This document shows positions 36,604-60,558 of a stretch of DNA of 64,000 nucleotides, piece by piece. Within the stretch, counting starts at the first letter, position 1. Each line of letters opens with the position of its first letter. Under the pieces are notes generated by a model, which was not told the DNA's origin, did not search any database, and worked only from the letters and a program-made list of their open reading frames with translations. The translations under genes and the position numbers were made by a program. The stretch covers positions 372,001 to 436,000 of the forward strand of contig BROG01000477.1 in NCBI GenBank assembly GCA_030159075.1, written 5' to 3'. This DNA comes from Atrina japonica. Taxonomy: Eukaryota; Mollusca; Bivalvia; Pterioida; Pinnidae.

Positions 36604-36669
<66 letters not shown>
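36604..36669. repeat. (GA)n microsatellite
   Basis: About 66 bases of GA. The Leu/Ser repeat on the minus strand is an artefact. Confidence 0.95.
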
Positions 36670-36670
<1 letters not shown>

Positions 36671-37195
36671 TGAAAACTGAGAAAGTAGATTTTCAGAATC
36701 GTGTCGTAAATCGAGATTGCAAATGAAACGAGGGAAATTATAGAGAGGTTTTAATATACATACCTTTGAAACAAGAGGGGTAAATTTCAAATATAAATTA
36801 CATTTATAAATTTTGAAATATTCCCTTTAGAGATCAAATATAGAACGGAAGACAAAAAACTGCGTTCATAACAGATGCCGCTAATGATTTACATTACTAA
36901 GACTTGCACATCATTAAGGGCTTCCTGAAAAGTAGAGATGTAACCGTGTGTAAAGTGGAAGGAAGTAAAAATTGATCATTTCGTTATATCTGCCTGTATA
37001 ACACATTGTACAACATACAAACATTACGTATAGGAACATGTAAGGTGATAATTGATCTACCTGGATACGGTATGCATTAAGTAACGAAAACGAGATATAC
37101 CGTCTTGAATACCTTGGGTGTTCCTTACATAAACTATATAAACCCATACTGAAAAATGTTGAAATAGTCTTTGTTCAACTAGTGATATACAGCGA

Positions 37196-37710
37196 TTTGC
37201 CAAAAGTTTATAGACATAATTATTTTTTTACCATATATTTCATATAAAATATATTTCATATTTTTCAAAATAATATTGTGAAGCTGTTTCTTCTCGCATT
37301 TCAATAGATTTTTCACCGCTAAACAGAGAATGTTTCAAAGTTTCGTTGCTTATTTGGATGTAATTTTCTGTAATTCAATAAATTTGACAATTTAAACAAA
37401 AAGCGAAAATTAGATATCACAATTTCACTTACCCATATAGGAAGTTTTCATCACAAATATTAAATTTTCTGTTTAAATAGATAAATCTTTAAATTGTTCG
37501 GTTTAAAGAAATAAATCTTTAAATTTTCAATTTAGAAAATTAAAATTTAAATCTATGTATATAATGAAACTATTTAATTCATTCTTTAACAGCGAAAAAT
37601 TTATTGAAATGCTATAAGAAAGGCTTCACAATATTTTTTGGAAACGATATATCTATTATATAATAAAAAATAATTATGTCCCCAAACTTTCGGCAAGTAT
37701 CTGCACTTTA
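37196..37710. mobile_element. Tc1/mariner-type non-autonomous element M3, complete
   Basis: Left end TGCCAAAAGTTTATAGACATAATTATTTTTTT; right end, inverted, TGCCGAAAGTTTGGGGACATAATTATTTTTTA. The inner inverted blocks (ATATTGTGAAGC...TTTCAATAGATTTTTC against its complement at 37590-37640) make the element a long palindrome of about 510 bases with no transposase. Confidence 0.8.
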
Positions 37711-38590
37711 GAATCGAAATAGTTAATTCAACTGGCTATCAAAATCATAAATTAAGGCGAAAATAAAATTTGGAGCCTAAACACGATTATGTGTAAATGA
37801 GTTAAGTGTTTGCACTGTTTATCAATAAACAATATACAATTTTCTAATATACAATAAAATGATTAAAAATATTATACTTATCATTATTCGATGTTTTAAA
37901 TATTTTATGAAAATTAAATATTTAAATTACTTAATTTTTCTTAATTGAAACCAAGGAAATTTAATCATAACTCAATTAGATGATTTAAACAAAAGCAAAG
38001 TTTATTATACATGGTGGTTAGAAGTAATATGAAAAATGTAATCATATCATATTATTACCATTACTATATATGAAATATTTAGGTTTAAACGTTCTTTTTG
38101 AATGGAATCTAAAAAAAACGTAAATTTTATCACTATTATAAATACATGGATAAGTTATATGATTTTGCTTAATTTCCAATTACTCCTAGCTACGAAGATG
38201 TCTGTTTATCTGAAGTACCGTTGAAGTGCTATTAGGCAGATCGTTGTTGATAATTAGTTAAAATTACGAAATTACAGATGTATATTATGATATTTTTCTG
38301 TATACTTTCCACGAGAGGTGGTATAAATCAAAGAGTTAAGCTACAAGATCCTACACGCCTATCAAAATATCTGAACGGCGACTGTCTCCTCCATCAAGTA
38401 TGACAGGTGTGAACACGAAGTTTTCATTCTTATCGATACGTCAATGAATGAGAGTAATTGATAATTGCGAGGTTTATAGATAAATATACAGGTAGTTGTA
38501 CATAAAACAGTCAAACAAAATAGCACCTGTACATTTGTTTGCATCTACTTATATTTGGAAACAACTGACTTATCGGTTCAATATATTGGA
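37711..38590. other. AT-rich spacer, nothing recognised
   Basis: No supported feature. Confidence 0.4.
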
Positions 38591-38596
38591 GATATA

Positions 38597-38659
38597 GGTA
38601 GAAGAATACATATTTAACACTCGTACTACGTACTCGTGTTATATATTATTCTTCTGCCT
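38597..38659. repeat. fold-back hairpin H5
   Basis: AGGTAGAAGAATACATATTTAACACTCG pairs with CGTGTTATATATTATTCTTCTGCCT around a GTACTACGTAC centre. Confidence 0.85.
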
Positions 38660-40184
38660 CATGGGAAGACATGAAAATGTTAATGAAAAAAAATGACAAA
38701 TATTATATATATATTAATTTTTTTCTTATAAAACAAGAAAAAGAAATCCAAAATTTTGAAAAGTATTTTGATTGGCCGAGTGAAAATAACACAGTTTACA
38801 TTAATTTTACAAGGAGTGTTATTTTTCACAGTGAAAAGTAACAAATTTATTTAATTGATAAATCCTTATATTTCACCACAAAAAATGTAATTAATACAGG
38901 TACATGTAGTAATTAATAAAACAATGCGACGGTAAATATCTGAAAAAGTAGTATGTATCTTTAGTGTCAGCCAAATATTAAGAAATATTCGACTTATCGG
39001 GGTTCAGATAATTGTATAAGAATCAAACCGACAACAAAGCACCCTAGGAGTTGTAATTTTCGTTTTGCTCAACAAATTTATAAAGAAAACTATTTAAAGC
39101 AAATGAGATCAGTTTGAAAACCTCGATATTTAGAAATATGCAAAATATTAATTTTAATATTTTCGTGAGCAAGAGCTGTCGCGAAATTATACGTAAATAC
39201 AATTCTCGAGAAAAAAACACGGGATAACAGTTCTTCAAATAGACCTTTTCGGAATTGTTCCGTTCCGACATGGTTCGTAATAATATTATGCAACTTCAAC
39301 GAAAATGTGTCCTACATAACTTCCGGTTAATGAGTTTCTCGCAAATGTGCAGAAATGTTTATTACCTACAGTGAAAGGAGTCAAATTTGAGAAGTTGCCT
39401 AAACTTAAGCTGTGACACTTGTCAACTTTACAAAAATAAACATTTAGTTTATTTTCTCCCACTCAAATGATCTGAAACAGATATAATTGAATGTCTTCAA
39501 TGTAGACATTACAAAACCGGAAATTACCAAGGTCACATTTCTGTTGTTGTCACGCGATCTGGGTACAAACTATCCCACAAAGCTGAACGGAATGTAACAA
39601 CTACAAAAAGTCTATTGGATCTTGGAGTCATGGCTGTTACCGATCGGCAGGGGGTGTTATCTCTGCTATGACACTTGATACCATTTCTGCACTGTGTTGA
39701 GGTCCACGTCTGTTATCAATTTAGTTGTGTCTGTTTTTTGTCGTATGGACTGCCGTAGGGTTAACGCTTCGTTACCTACGTGTTTAATATTCCATAAGGT
39801 TAAACACTTGGACAATGGCTAATGTGCAGTACATACATATGTAAATACTAAATGTCAGAAAATGTAGTAATTAAACCACTGATATAGATACAATGATCTT
39901 ATTTACATATGCAATATAGATTAAATCAAGATCATACATATTCATGATGTTTTATGAGCTAAACTCTACGCTAATATTGGATTCAAAGAACAGATCTGTC
40001 ATTTGTGTTATAGGTCTTCAAACATAAATAATTTAATATTCTATAATAATTCTGAAAGTATTCAAAAGCATGTATTTACAAAATATCATCATTTCGTCCT
40101 GATATTAAGTGCACGAATATCCATAACATTTATTTGTTCACATACGGTGACTCTTTACCAGTACCAAATTGGATATTGAATCAC
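38660..40184. other. AT-rich spacer, only repeat relics
   Basis: A stretch at 39050-39215 with ATTTTCG, GTCGCGAAATTATACGTAAATAC resembles the element at 40185. Otherwise nothing was recognised. Confidence 0.4.
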
Positions 40185-40484
40185 TTACTGGAAAGCTGCA
40201 AATTTTCGTGAGACTTTATTTTTTTGCGAAACAGTGGTTATAGATTTTTTAGCGATATGCTTTTTTTCGCGACTACGAATGCCCACAAAAATATCAACCG
40301 TCTTCTTACACTTGTCCTTTTCTTTTATGTTGAAATCAACCAGAAGAACAATGCATTGTGCCTTTCAGTTTCCCGTTCAGTATCAGGTTACAAAATTAAT
40401 CGAGAATTTTATTTTCGCCAGCGAGAACTCTCGCGAAATTACGTGTAAATAAAGTTTTCGCCAATAAAATAGGATTTACAGTAT
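40185..40484. mobile_element. small TIR-like element with cell-wide TACTGTAAA-type ends
   Basis: The left end TACTGGAAAGCTGCAAATTTTCG faces the right end CGCCAATAAAATAGGATTTACAGTA. Both sides contain CGCGAAA/TTTCGCG and GTAAATAAAG-like blocks. The pairing is loose, so the boundaries are approximate. Confidence 0.5.
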
Positions 40485-41908
40485 TCGAATGTAGCTTTTT
40501 TACAATATGTAATGTTGAAATACTTGTTTTGAAGTGGCTATTACACAATCTGTCTCTATTTTGATCTGGACGTTATACACCCACATTTGGTCCAAATTTC
40601 ATTTGGCCGGATTTTACCTCTGGATTTTCCAGGGTCAGTAGTTGACCACTGCCTGCTTTATCTTTTTTATTACAGACTTTTTACTATTAACACATTAGCA
40701 CCTATTCTTTATATATTCTAATACATATATACGAGTTCCACTGTACAAGAAGAAGTTTATCTACACTATAAATGTGTGTTCTGTGAGAGGTAGAGAAATT
40801 AATAAACCGGCGGCAAAACACCTCTTAATTGCATTCCGTATTTGGATATTCAACCAAACTTTCGATACATCATTATATTGTGGCTTGTCAGGGCTGCGTC
40901 AACGACACAACTTTCTGTGTAAATGTAATTCTTTCTGTTTCGCATCATCTGTCTGTCAACATTATATCCTACGCACATACACAAATTGTTGATAGCTATG
41001 TACTTATTATAACGAATGTTTTATGGGCGTTTTTATGTAACAAGATATAACAGTAATTATTACTTATTACTTGCGTGATACCTTTATAGTGTTGTTTAAT
41101 ATAGGTATCATTAATAAAAGAACGTTAGCTGCTGTGGACGTGTAATAAATAATGTTACATACAAAAAAAATTGTCTGGAACTCATATATTCATATCTTGT
41201 TATCTCGATATATATACATTTGTATAATGTATACCAGGCTACATTTTGGCCCTGCTTATTTTCGCCCTTTTACGACAGACAACATATTCAATTCAACATA
41301 TTCTATTACAAAATCGCAAACACAAAAGTATTAATTTCCAGTATGTTCAGGAGACAATATATGAATCTAGTGATCTAGAACACACACATCTGGCCCAAAA
41401 ATGATACAAAAATCCGAATCGTACTAATCATTAACGATTTATTATAATATTTAGTTTTATTTGGTACAATTTTCTGTATCATATACAACAATACACAATG
41501 CTAAGTACTAGAAACAATACATAGTACTAGTATATATCTTCAATATACATCATCTCTATATAACTTGGATATTTTCACGTGAAATCCCTTATTCAAAGAG
41601 AATTCGACAAAGTTACATGCTACATGTAATATTGTACAAAATAACGTCTTTTGGGGCGATTACATTGTAATGTGATAATAAAGATAAATATGCATTTAAT
41701 ATTTACAAAAATAGTTTGCAGTTTTCAAATAAATAAAAAATATATCACACATGCATACATCATTTCTCAACATCTTCATTTGTCTGTTTCCAGATGTTGT
41801 ATGGAATATTTAACTAACATTATTTACGTTATTGCAAATGTCACATCTACAGACAAACAAACAAATAAAGTAATTCTCCACAGGAGCGCTTTCAAGAATT
41901 GTCAGGTA
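40485..41908. other. AT-rich spacer with one relic of repeat Q
   Basis: GTATACCAGGCTACATTTTGGCCCTGCTTATTTTCGCCC...TACGACAGACAACATATTCA (41228-41290) matches part of repeat Q at 42465-42525. No gene was recognised. Confidence 0.45.
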
Positions 41909-42102
41909 TAGGTCTACCAAGGTAAACTGGCGTATGTTTACAAACACAACGAGTTATTAGTTTATAACAGGAGTGACGGGCTACTTGTCGACACAAACAT
42001 ATTCAGTAATACATGTAAAACCTATTTTCGGAAAATAGATCGTATTGTTTTGGTTTTTGACAGAACCCGGATGTGCACACTTTACCATTGTAGACCTATA
42101 AT
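41909..42102. mobile_element. dispersed TIR element T, complete copy
   Basis: The left end TATAGGTCTACCAAGGTAAACTGGC and the right end GGATGTGCACACTTTACCATTGTAGACCTATA are inverted matches over about 25 bases, and a TA is present at each edge. It is about 194 bp with no coding capacity. Single ends occur at 31700 and at the window end. Confidence 0.8.
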
Positions 42103-42459
42103 CAAGTCAAAATCTTATTTTCGCCGTAAGCTTAGGTTTTGGTAAATATTTGAGCAAGTACTCCTATCTACATTGACTTGTTACTATAAATAACTAAAAC
42201 AAAATCTATAACTCGTCTTTTCTGCATAAGGAACTCGAGCCTCCAGCTATTTTCAATCGTCGTACATGATAGTTAGTGGAGCAATTTTTTAACACTGTAA
42301 TGAATTATGTTTTTCGGTTACCGTAATAGAAATATTTAATTGATAATAATCATAAATGAAATTCTTTGAAAGAGTAACTTTAATGATTTACATACTCATA
42401 GTATGGTCAAAATATGGAACAAATGTGTAACGCTATTATTATTTCTGAAAGGCTTCATC

Positions 42460-42690
42460 ACCATACTGTATACCGAGAAAAGTTCGCCTCTGGTTATTTT
42501 CGCCCTATTACGACAGAAAATATATTCACCCCGTTTTAATTTCACCCTAAATCGCCATAGTCACATGATTTGCATACATGTCAGTGCCTCAATTCTTTAG
42601 CTTGAAAATTTCGATTTTATTTTAAATTCGCCCTTTCATATGCGGGCAAAAATGGCGAAAATTTAACAGGAGCGACTTCAACACTACGGG
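42460..42690. repeat. dispersed repeat Q overlapping the 3' UTR of gene B
   Basis: Contains GTATACCGAGAAAAGTTCGCC, TTATTTTCGCCCTATTACGACAGAAAATATATTC and AATTCGCCCTTTCATATGCGGGC. A second partial copy lies at 41228. The predicted gene B polyadenylation signal sits within it. Confidence 0.6.
42616..42621 (-). terminator. candidate polyadenylation signal of gene B
   Basis: AATAAA on the minus strand, about 128 bases after the stop codon at 42749. Confidence 0.5.
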
Positions 42691-42748
42691 AGTACATGTG
42701 ACCATTTGTGAATTGAGGAAGATATAGAGTAAGGTTTCAACTGACCAA

Positions 42749-53800
<11,052 letters not shown>

Positions 53801-54099
53801 CTGTAAAAATCAAAAGATGAATATGAAAAAATACACACACAATATTGCTTTTCTCGACGATTCAGGGAAAGTCCCGACGAACAGGAAAAAAATAAAGCTC
53901 GTTAAATATATCCCCACCCGAATTCTAAGACTCCAGTCTCAAATATTAAATAAGAAAATGAAATTGACGTTTTCCAATATGTGTTATCGTGTTCACTGCA
54001 CACCTGTGTTTTTACCTGTCTGTATAAAATGATACTGTAGGTGAATGATGGGTATCTAATGGTTTTTATGCCGAAAGTGATAGGTAAAGATTTGGTGTC

Positions 54100-54779
54100 G
54101 ATGTCTGGTCACCCGCCCATCAATCAAATGATTCAATAAGTGACAGCAACGTGTCATGATCTACTACATATTTCAATGGTCAGTAATGAGTGAGAAATTA
54201 AAACCGGGTGTCAACATTTCTGTAGCAATATCCGTTTCTTGAGTCAAGTATGGTGTTATATATTTCACTTTTGTGGGGTAGTTCCTGTTATTAAAAAAAG
54301 ACGTATATATGATACTGGATTTTCTTACCATAGTTATTTGCTCACTTTTAAAATGAAATATCTTGTTCTTAATTTTACATGATTCCTTCTTGATAAAAAC
54401 TTGGAAGTTTTCCGACAGTTAGCCATAAAAGAACGTTACATTAAAACGACAACAGTACATTAGTACACATCTTATTACACTTCTTTCAAAACATCGCAAA
54501 AACTAAAACAAAAGTATGGGTTGGTGTATGCAGAGGAGCGTGGAGGGACTTAATATTTCGATGTAAAAATGGATGTATATATAACTTCTTCGTTTTCCAT
54601 CGTGTCGTTTCCTTTTAAAATGGTTCTCTTTTAAATTTCCAGTTTAAAAGTTAGCAAATGACAAATGTAACGCATCTTTAATATGGGGGTTATAATGCAC
54701 TTTGTATTATGATATAAAACTGAAGATACACTATTTAATATATCAATATAGGGGTTAATGAACACTGTAGTTGAGATGT
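54100..54779. other. AT-rich spacer upstream of gene B
   Basis: An alternative TATA-like ATATATAACA on the minus strand lies at about 54254-54264. No other feature was recognised. Confidence 0.35.
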
Positions 54780-55800
54780 ATGTGGGTTGGAATACACATT
54801 GTATATGATGCAGGGTCAAAGTTCACTGTATATTTTGAGGTCAGGATCTACTTTTTATATGAGATTGGAGTTAGAATACACAATGCATGTGACATTTGAA
54901 TTTATGTACATTTCATATGTGATAAGTATATGTACATATTATATTAGGATCGGGGTAGACTTTGTATGTGTTGTAGGAGCTAAGTACAATGTGCGTATGA
55001 TATTGGGGGTCGGGGTAGACTTTGTATGTGTTGTAAGAGCTATGTGTAACGTGTGTATAATATCGGGATCGGACTACACTTTGTATGTGCTGTAGGTGCC
55101 AAGTACAATGTCAGACTTGCCAACCTTGAAAAATTTCCATGGGGGAGATTTTTCGATCTCATGGGGAGACTCTAAATTTTAGTAAGAATTAATAGGAATA
55201 TTAAAATTGTTCATGGGGAGATATGCATTTTACTCGAAGAAATTATCAAAATTTTACAGAGAAAATTGGGAGTCTCCCTATTTATGGGGGAGACTTGGCA
55301 AGTATGCAATGTGCGTATGATATCTTGGGTATGTGCTGTAAAAATTAAAGTACAATGTGCATATATAATATTGGGGCCCGGTACACTTTGTATGTGCTGT
55401 AGCAGCTAAGAACAATGTGCGTATATTATATTGGGGCCAGGTACACTTTGCATGTGCTGTAGCAGCTAAGAACAATGTGCGTATATTATATTGGGGCCCG
55501 GTACACTTTGCATGTGCTGTAGTAGCTAAGAACAATGTGTGTATATTATATTGGGGCCCGGTACACTTTGCATGTGCTGTAGTAGCTAAGAACAATGTGT
55601 GTATATTATATTGGGGTCCGGTACACTATGTATGTGCTGTAGGAGTAAAAGTGCAATGTGCGTATATAATGTTGGGGCCCGGTACACTTTGTATGTGCTG
55701 TAGCAGCTAAGAACAATGTGCGTATATAATGTTGGGGTCGGAGTACACTTTGTATGTGCTGTAGGAGCTAACTAAGTACATATAATATTGGGGTCCGGGT
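54780..55800 (+). repeat. about 60-bp minisatellite
   Basis: Units with ACACTTTGTATGTGCTGTAG, AAGAACAATGTGCGTATATTATATTGGGG repeat from about 54950; the array at 55320-55790 is the most regular. Weaker units continue to about 56000. Open frames on both strands (for example 55278-55595 and 55417-55710) are translations of the repeat. A MITE at 55112-55306 interrupts it. Confidence 0.9.
55112..55306. mobile_element. 195-bp MITE inside the minisatellite
   Basis: The ends CAGACTTGCCAACCTT and, inverted, CATACTTGCCAAGTCT match, with CAATGT duplicated at 55106-55111 and 55307-55312. The body carries GGGGAGA/TCTCCC blocks in both orientations. The class (hAT-like or other) is undecided. Confidence 0.85.
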
Positions 55801-56040
55801 ACACATATGCGGCTTTTGGATATACTTTGTGTGTGCTATGGGAGTCGTGTATACTTTGTATATGGGATTATGTCACACGTTGTATATATGATATGAGAAG
55901 TACAAGATGTGGATGGTTTGGATACACTTCGCATACGAGAATTAAAGTACATGTTGCATATGATATGAGAGATACAAGATGTGTTCTGTCGGGATATACT
56001 TTGTATATGGTGAAATATCCATGGTTTTGTTGTTTGCATG

Positions 56041-56928
56041 ATAAAAATATTTAGAAATATTTTGTTAATTACATTTTAAAACAAAGGGTTAAAATTATGA
56101 CAGTTCATTGTTACATTTAACACAGAAAAATATGACACAATTTCAGATCTGCTGAAACGCTCATTGTACATCGTGTCATCATATTGTTTGCATAAATTCG
56201 GCGAAAAAAAAACCTGACCCACGATTATAAGTACATTGTCCATGAGATATAAAAAAGATACCGTCAGCACTTAATCTATAATTAGCTTGGATTTTTCTTT
56301 TCCCGTCGTCTGATATCATTAGAATAATAATTTCCATATTTGTATTTTTTCTGTGCATTGCTGGGGTTATTTTTGGGATGTTCAATAAGCCTGTACATTA
56401 TAATAACACAGTTATATGCGTCTCTGAATATACAGACGTAAAAAAAAAAGGATGACTCACCTTTGCGGACCCCGAATATATCTTACAAATTCTTAAATAA
56501 CTGAAGGTGATTAATACAGTTTATATATATTTCTTGTTATATCATTTCGAGATGTGTCCCTTTAGGTGCGTCGGGTCTTACTTAATAATACGGAACACGT
56601 TGTAGCTTACAGTTTTCAATAGTACGAAATTATTAAGACAGCCAATCAAATCACTGCTGTCTGGGTTACTAATTTGTTAATGACCAGGAGAATTATAAAA
56701 CTAATGCCCAAGTAATGGTACCTTACAGGCATAGGAAATGTGGTTTTCTATGTCATTTCTGTTTAGTTAAATCACAATGTACGTACTTACAGCATTTAAA
56801 ATTGCTGTAACTTCCGTAAAATTACTGGTCCCGGTGACGGGTAAAATGACTGATCCCGAAAATATCATAAACTTCATTTTTTTTAATGATATCGTAAAGA
56901 GTACAGGGTTTTGTTATGTTGTGTATAT

Positions 56929-56931
<3 letters not shown>
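56041..56931. other. AT-rich spacer, nothing recognised
   Basis: No supported feature. Confidence 0.4.

Positions 56932-57003
<72 letters not shown>
56932..57003. repeat. (TC)n microsatellite
   Basis: About 72 bases of TC. Confidence 0.95.
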
Positions 57004-57006
<3 letters not shown>

Positions 57007-57419
57007 GATATCTGTATACATTGCCAAAACTGATGTAACGTTTTTATTTTTCCCATTACACTGTATATTTCATATCAATCCACAATTTTTCAAAACATTC
57101 TAGGTAAGTAATTTCTAAATCAACTTTGACAAAACTTGATATTCCCTACTTACACATATTATAAAGAAACATTTATATAACGTTGTATCGTTCAATATTC
57201 TTATAGTACTACTATAAAGCGAAACGATAGGAAGTTGTAACAATACTACTTACACAGAAACTTCGAAACAGTAATGGTCAATACTAAAAGCTTTATTTAA
57301 AATTTGAAATTGAGTGGGAAATGATATTGTAATAGTTTTCTTTAAAATGCGGTTATATATCAAATATATATAGAAAAATAAAAAGGTTGCATCAATTTTG
57401 GCACGTCACTATACATAGT

Positions 57420-57508
57420 CATTTGCTAACTTTTAAATTGAAAATTAATAAAGTGAGCACATGACAGCTGTGCTCACTTTTAAATTTTTAACGAATAAGT
57501 CAGCAAAT
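57420..57508. repeat. fold-back hairpin H7
   Basis: AAGTGAGCACA (57451) pairs with TGTGCTCACTT (57470), and the outer TTTGCTAAC...TTTTAAATT arms pair with AATTTTTAA...CAGCAAAT. Confidence 0.75.
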
Positions 57509-57527
57509 AACATGTATATTATAAAAA

Positions 57528-57529
<2 letters not shown>

Positions 57530-57588
<59 letters not shown>
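57530..57588. repeat. (GT)n microsatellite ending in (GC)n
   Basis: About 50 bases of GT followed by GCGCGCGCG. This is a Z-DNA-prone alternating tract. Confidence 0.95.
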
Positions 57589-57594
57589 TAAATG

Positions 57595-57815
57595 AGAAAG
57601 GGACCGAGTGGTCGAAGAATCGCTCTTTGAACCATGAAGTCTTTCACTTCTTCTCAGCACATGTTCGAGCCCCACGGGGATCTAAATTGATTTTGAGAGG
57701 ATGTTTGCCAGCCTACTTGTGGAAGTCTGTTGGTTTCTTCTCGGGTACACTGTATCCAGGTTCTCTGCTTCACCAATGAAACTGCTCGCCGTCATATAAG
57801 TAAAAAAAATGTTCA
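57595..57815 (+). repeat. tRNA-derived SINE, family 3
   Basis: The head reads GGGACCGAGTGGTCGAAGAATC (A-box-like) and CATGTTCGAGCCCC (B box) with a long variable arm between, as in a Leu/Ser-type tRNA. A body with TTTCTTCTCGGGTACACTGTATCCAGG and a tail GCCGTCATATAAGTAAAAAAAATG follow. It starts right after the GT tract. Confidence 0.75.
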
Positions 57816-58195
57816 AAATCACATTCAAGAAAATAAGAAAGCTGAAAAAAAAACCATATTTATATTTGAAAACGTGTTTTTAATTAAAACTTTTTCCTGC
57901 AATATTCGAGGCGTAAACATGACATTATATTTACATTGCTTCATAAATAGAGTTAGGGCCTATAGCTCGAGGAAGGTACACGAAACGACAGCTTTAAAAT
58001 ATAGGGCAAACATGTTTCATCTAAGAAGTTTTAAAGGCAAAGGCGTACAGGCTGTCATTTTCATAAAAAAAGATCCCGCTATTAGACCAAATTTTTAATA
58101 AAAAGGCTAAACAGATATATTGCCGATTTTTTTTTTTAGATATAATTCACATATTGTCTCATAAATACAAATACAACATTATAACAGTTTTTATC

Positions 58196-58747
58196 AACCC
58201 GGTGTTGTAGCATAGACTTTGCCTCGCATAGTTTCCCCCGGAATAACGGGCCCGGGCCCAACTTTCCCCCCGAAAAAATGGACCCAGCGTAGAATTTCCC
58301 TCTAGGAAGAATCAACATGGGCCCATCTGTCCCCCTAGGAAAAGGGTATAGAATAGTATAGAATCTCCCCCAAATGACAACACGCTTTCCCCCTTATCGC
58401 AAGTTTAGCTATCTATCTGTTTCCAGTTCTATCACTAGAAATCTATTAATCCATGTAAACCAAAGACTAACAGATCAACTTTAATTTCTGGTTAAAAAAT
58501 AAAATAATTGAAATTGTGAAATCTGGTATTAAAGTTCATTCAATATATATATATATATATATATATATCAATCATTAATAACCAATTTTAAAATCGGTTG
58601 GTGCAGCGTGGGTACCTCAAAACTTCAACATCTACAAAAAAAAATATTTTACTATAATATCATGACATTTCCATATTCAGACTGCATTATGTCAACCTGT
58701 TTTTTTCCGGGGGGAACTTAAGGGGGGTGTATGCTACAACACCGTAA
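58196..58747. mobile_element. TIR element with G/C-rich tracts
   Basis: CGGTGTTGTAGCATAGACTTTGCC...GTTTCCCCCGGAATAA on the left faces ATTACGGTGTTGTAGCATACACC...GTTCCCCCCGGAAAAA (inverted right end). The interior has CTTTCCCCC-type runs and a short TA tract. It is about 550 bp with no coding frame. Confidence 0.7.
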
Positions 58748-59039
58748 TTTTTAAAAGACATTTTATCTGTATAAAACGTTGAATATTTGAAACTTTTAAT
58801 GCAAACAAAAAGATTCAGTCTCACAGTCTGTACGCCATTTAAAGAACATTAACCCGAATAATATGGTCATTATATTCCGCTCATTTTATCTTGGAAAGGA
58901 GAGAATCAGGAACGGAGAAGGCTTGAATTATTCGATTTAGTAAGAACATTAACTGCTGTTTAAATTCACTGAAAACATAGATTGTAATACCAATCTCTCA
59001 CACTGAGTTGTCGGTCTTTGCACTCTCTTTTTATTGAGA

Positions 59040-59155
59040 TAGTACAAGGACCGACAACTCCTGTGTTTCCAGAGGCCCGTGTTTGTCCAATATTCCCCAG
59101 ATTTGTATATGTATCCTGGACATCCCGAAGATTTATTGATAATGTCTGCACTTGA
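59040..59155 (+). repeat. dispersed repeat R, copy 4 (truncated)
   Basis: TTTCCAGAGGCCCGTGTTTGTCC, ATTTGTATATGTATCCTGGACATCC and GAAGATTTATTGATAATGTCTG match the last part of R. The sequence just before it (58990-59060) forms a small inverted repeat (GTTGTCGGTC...GACCGACAAC). Confidence 0.65.
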
Positions 59156-59754
59156 ACAATAGTAGATTACTCGGCATTCTGAACTGATGGGAATTTTTGT
59201 ACTTTGTAATGAACATATCAATGTAAAATCTGATTTGGATAACAGTATCAACTTTATTATTTTTCATATAATAATTTTACAAGAATAGAACAAACGTTTG
59301 TAATATGTAATTGGTATGCGTGGTGGATAAAAATCATCCTCATTACAGTGGCAAGGTACATAACGCACGTCAAAAGCTGTGTCATATTACGGATAGATTG
59401 TTTAAAAATGAAAAAAAAAATAAACTTTAAACTTAAAATTATTCGGATATTTTCAAATTCCAATATTGTATTCTTTTTGTAAAATTTCTAAAATTTGTTG
59501 TTGTTTTTTTTTTTTTTTTTGATTGTTTTTTTGTTGTTGTTGTTTTTGTTTCTGTTGGGCCAAATGTTTTGTTTTCGTTCTCCTGCTTGAACACTTCCTT
59601 TATTCTTCTGGTCCATATTTTTAGTATGTACTTTGAAATGACGATCTGTTTGATTAAAATATTCAAAAGCCGTCAATTTTTTACAACCAAAATTTAAAGA
59701 TTTTATACAAATTTGTGGAAAGGTAGGTACAAAAATAATGGGAGAAAAATAATC
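59156..59754. other. AT-rich spacer, possible LINE tail
   Basis: GTCATATTACGGATAGATTG and AAATAAACTTTAAACTTAAA near 59385-59445 look like the 3' end of a LINE, but no coding part is attached. The Lys/Asn-rich minus frames over the T-rich tract at 59500-59545 are artefacts. Confidence 0.4.
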
Positions 59755-59897
59755 CATCATAACTGAATCCATGTGGGAGACAATTCTCGCCTTTGGGGTT
59801 GAATGTTTCGTTCAGGGTCTTGGCAAACCTCGTCTCTGAATGAAATATTCAACCCCTTGGGCGAGAATTCCCTATCCCTCATGGATTCTCATGATGG
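59755..59897. repeat. fold-back hairpin H4
   Basis: The left arm CTGAATCCATG...GAGACAATTCTCGCC...GGGGTTGAAT...TTCAGGG pairs with CCTCGTCTCTGAATGAAATATTCAACCCC...GGCGAGAATTC...CATGGATTC. Confidence 0.85.
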
Positions 59898-60558
59898 TTT
59901 CTTATAATCTCATTACATTCGATACCACTCTGCTCTAGTAATAGGACGTTTAACTCGCAAGGTAAAGTCTCTGTACCGGGACACCCCAAGACATTCAGGT
60001 GAATCTTTAAGCCGAAGGCCGTGCCACAGCAGGACGTCAAAACATTTAGTGCATTAGCGTTAGTCTATAGTATAGGTCAATATTTGCTATAGTTTATAGC
60101 ACTGGTCACCTCTCTATATACGTAAAAAGCTATTGTCGGAACTAAAGCAACTGTAAAAGCAACAAATAAAATTGAAACAATCAAACTTCAAAGGACTTTG
60201 CCTTATTCCTATTAGTAGATAAAACTATTTGTTAAGAATTTAAAACCACGTCATGCTACATGTAAATATGATGCAATGCAAGAACACCATGTAAAATTCA
60301 TCCATCTATCACATTGCTATTCAAAACGATGGAACAACTGCGCTGCAAAATAGCATACCTTAAGCTGTAAATTTCAAAACGAATTTGAATAATATACCTT
60401 TAGAAGAATTTTAACACTGGTTATTTCTAAATCGATGTTGTAAAGAAAAATTTGGTATTTCTTTTGACATGGAATCTACAGCTTCCATAAAATATTGCAT
60501 GACATTCCCTTGCTTTGTATGTTAATCGAAATCCATTTTACACGATAGAAGATTCATA
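59898..60558. other. 3' flank of the nSTAND3-type gene
   Basis: A SINE-like relic (GGCCGTGCCACAGCAGGACGTC...GGTCACCTCTCTATAT) lies at 60010-60140. No clear AATAAA on the minus strand was seen close to the stop. Confidence 0.4.

Noticed and set aside
55278..55710. Cys/His-containing repeat proteins on both strands
   Set aside because: Both frames are translations of the 60-bp minisatellite whose unit length is a multiple of three.
57730..58098. 122-codon open frame
   Set aside because: It begins inside a SINE, has no recognisable domain and no splice context.
59439..59772. Lys/Asn-rich coding frames on the minus strand
   Set aside because: They are produced by the T-rich, GTT-repeat tract at 59490-59560.
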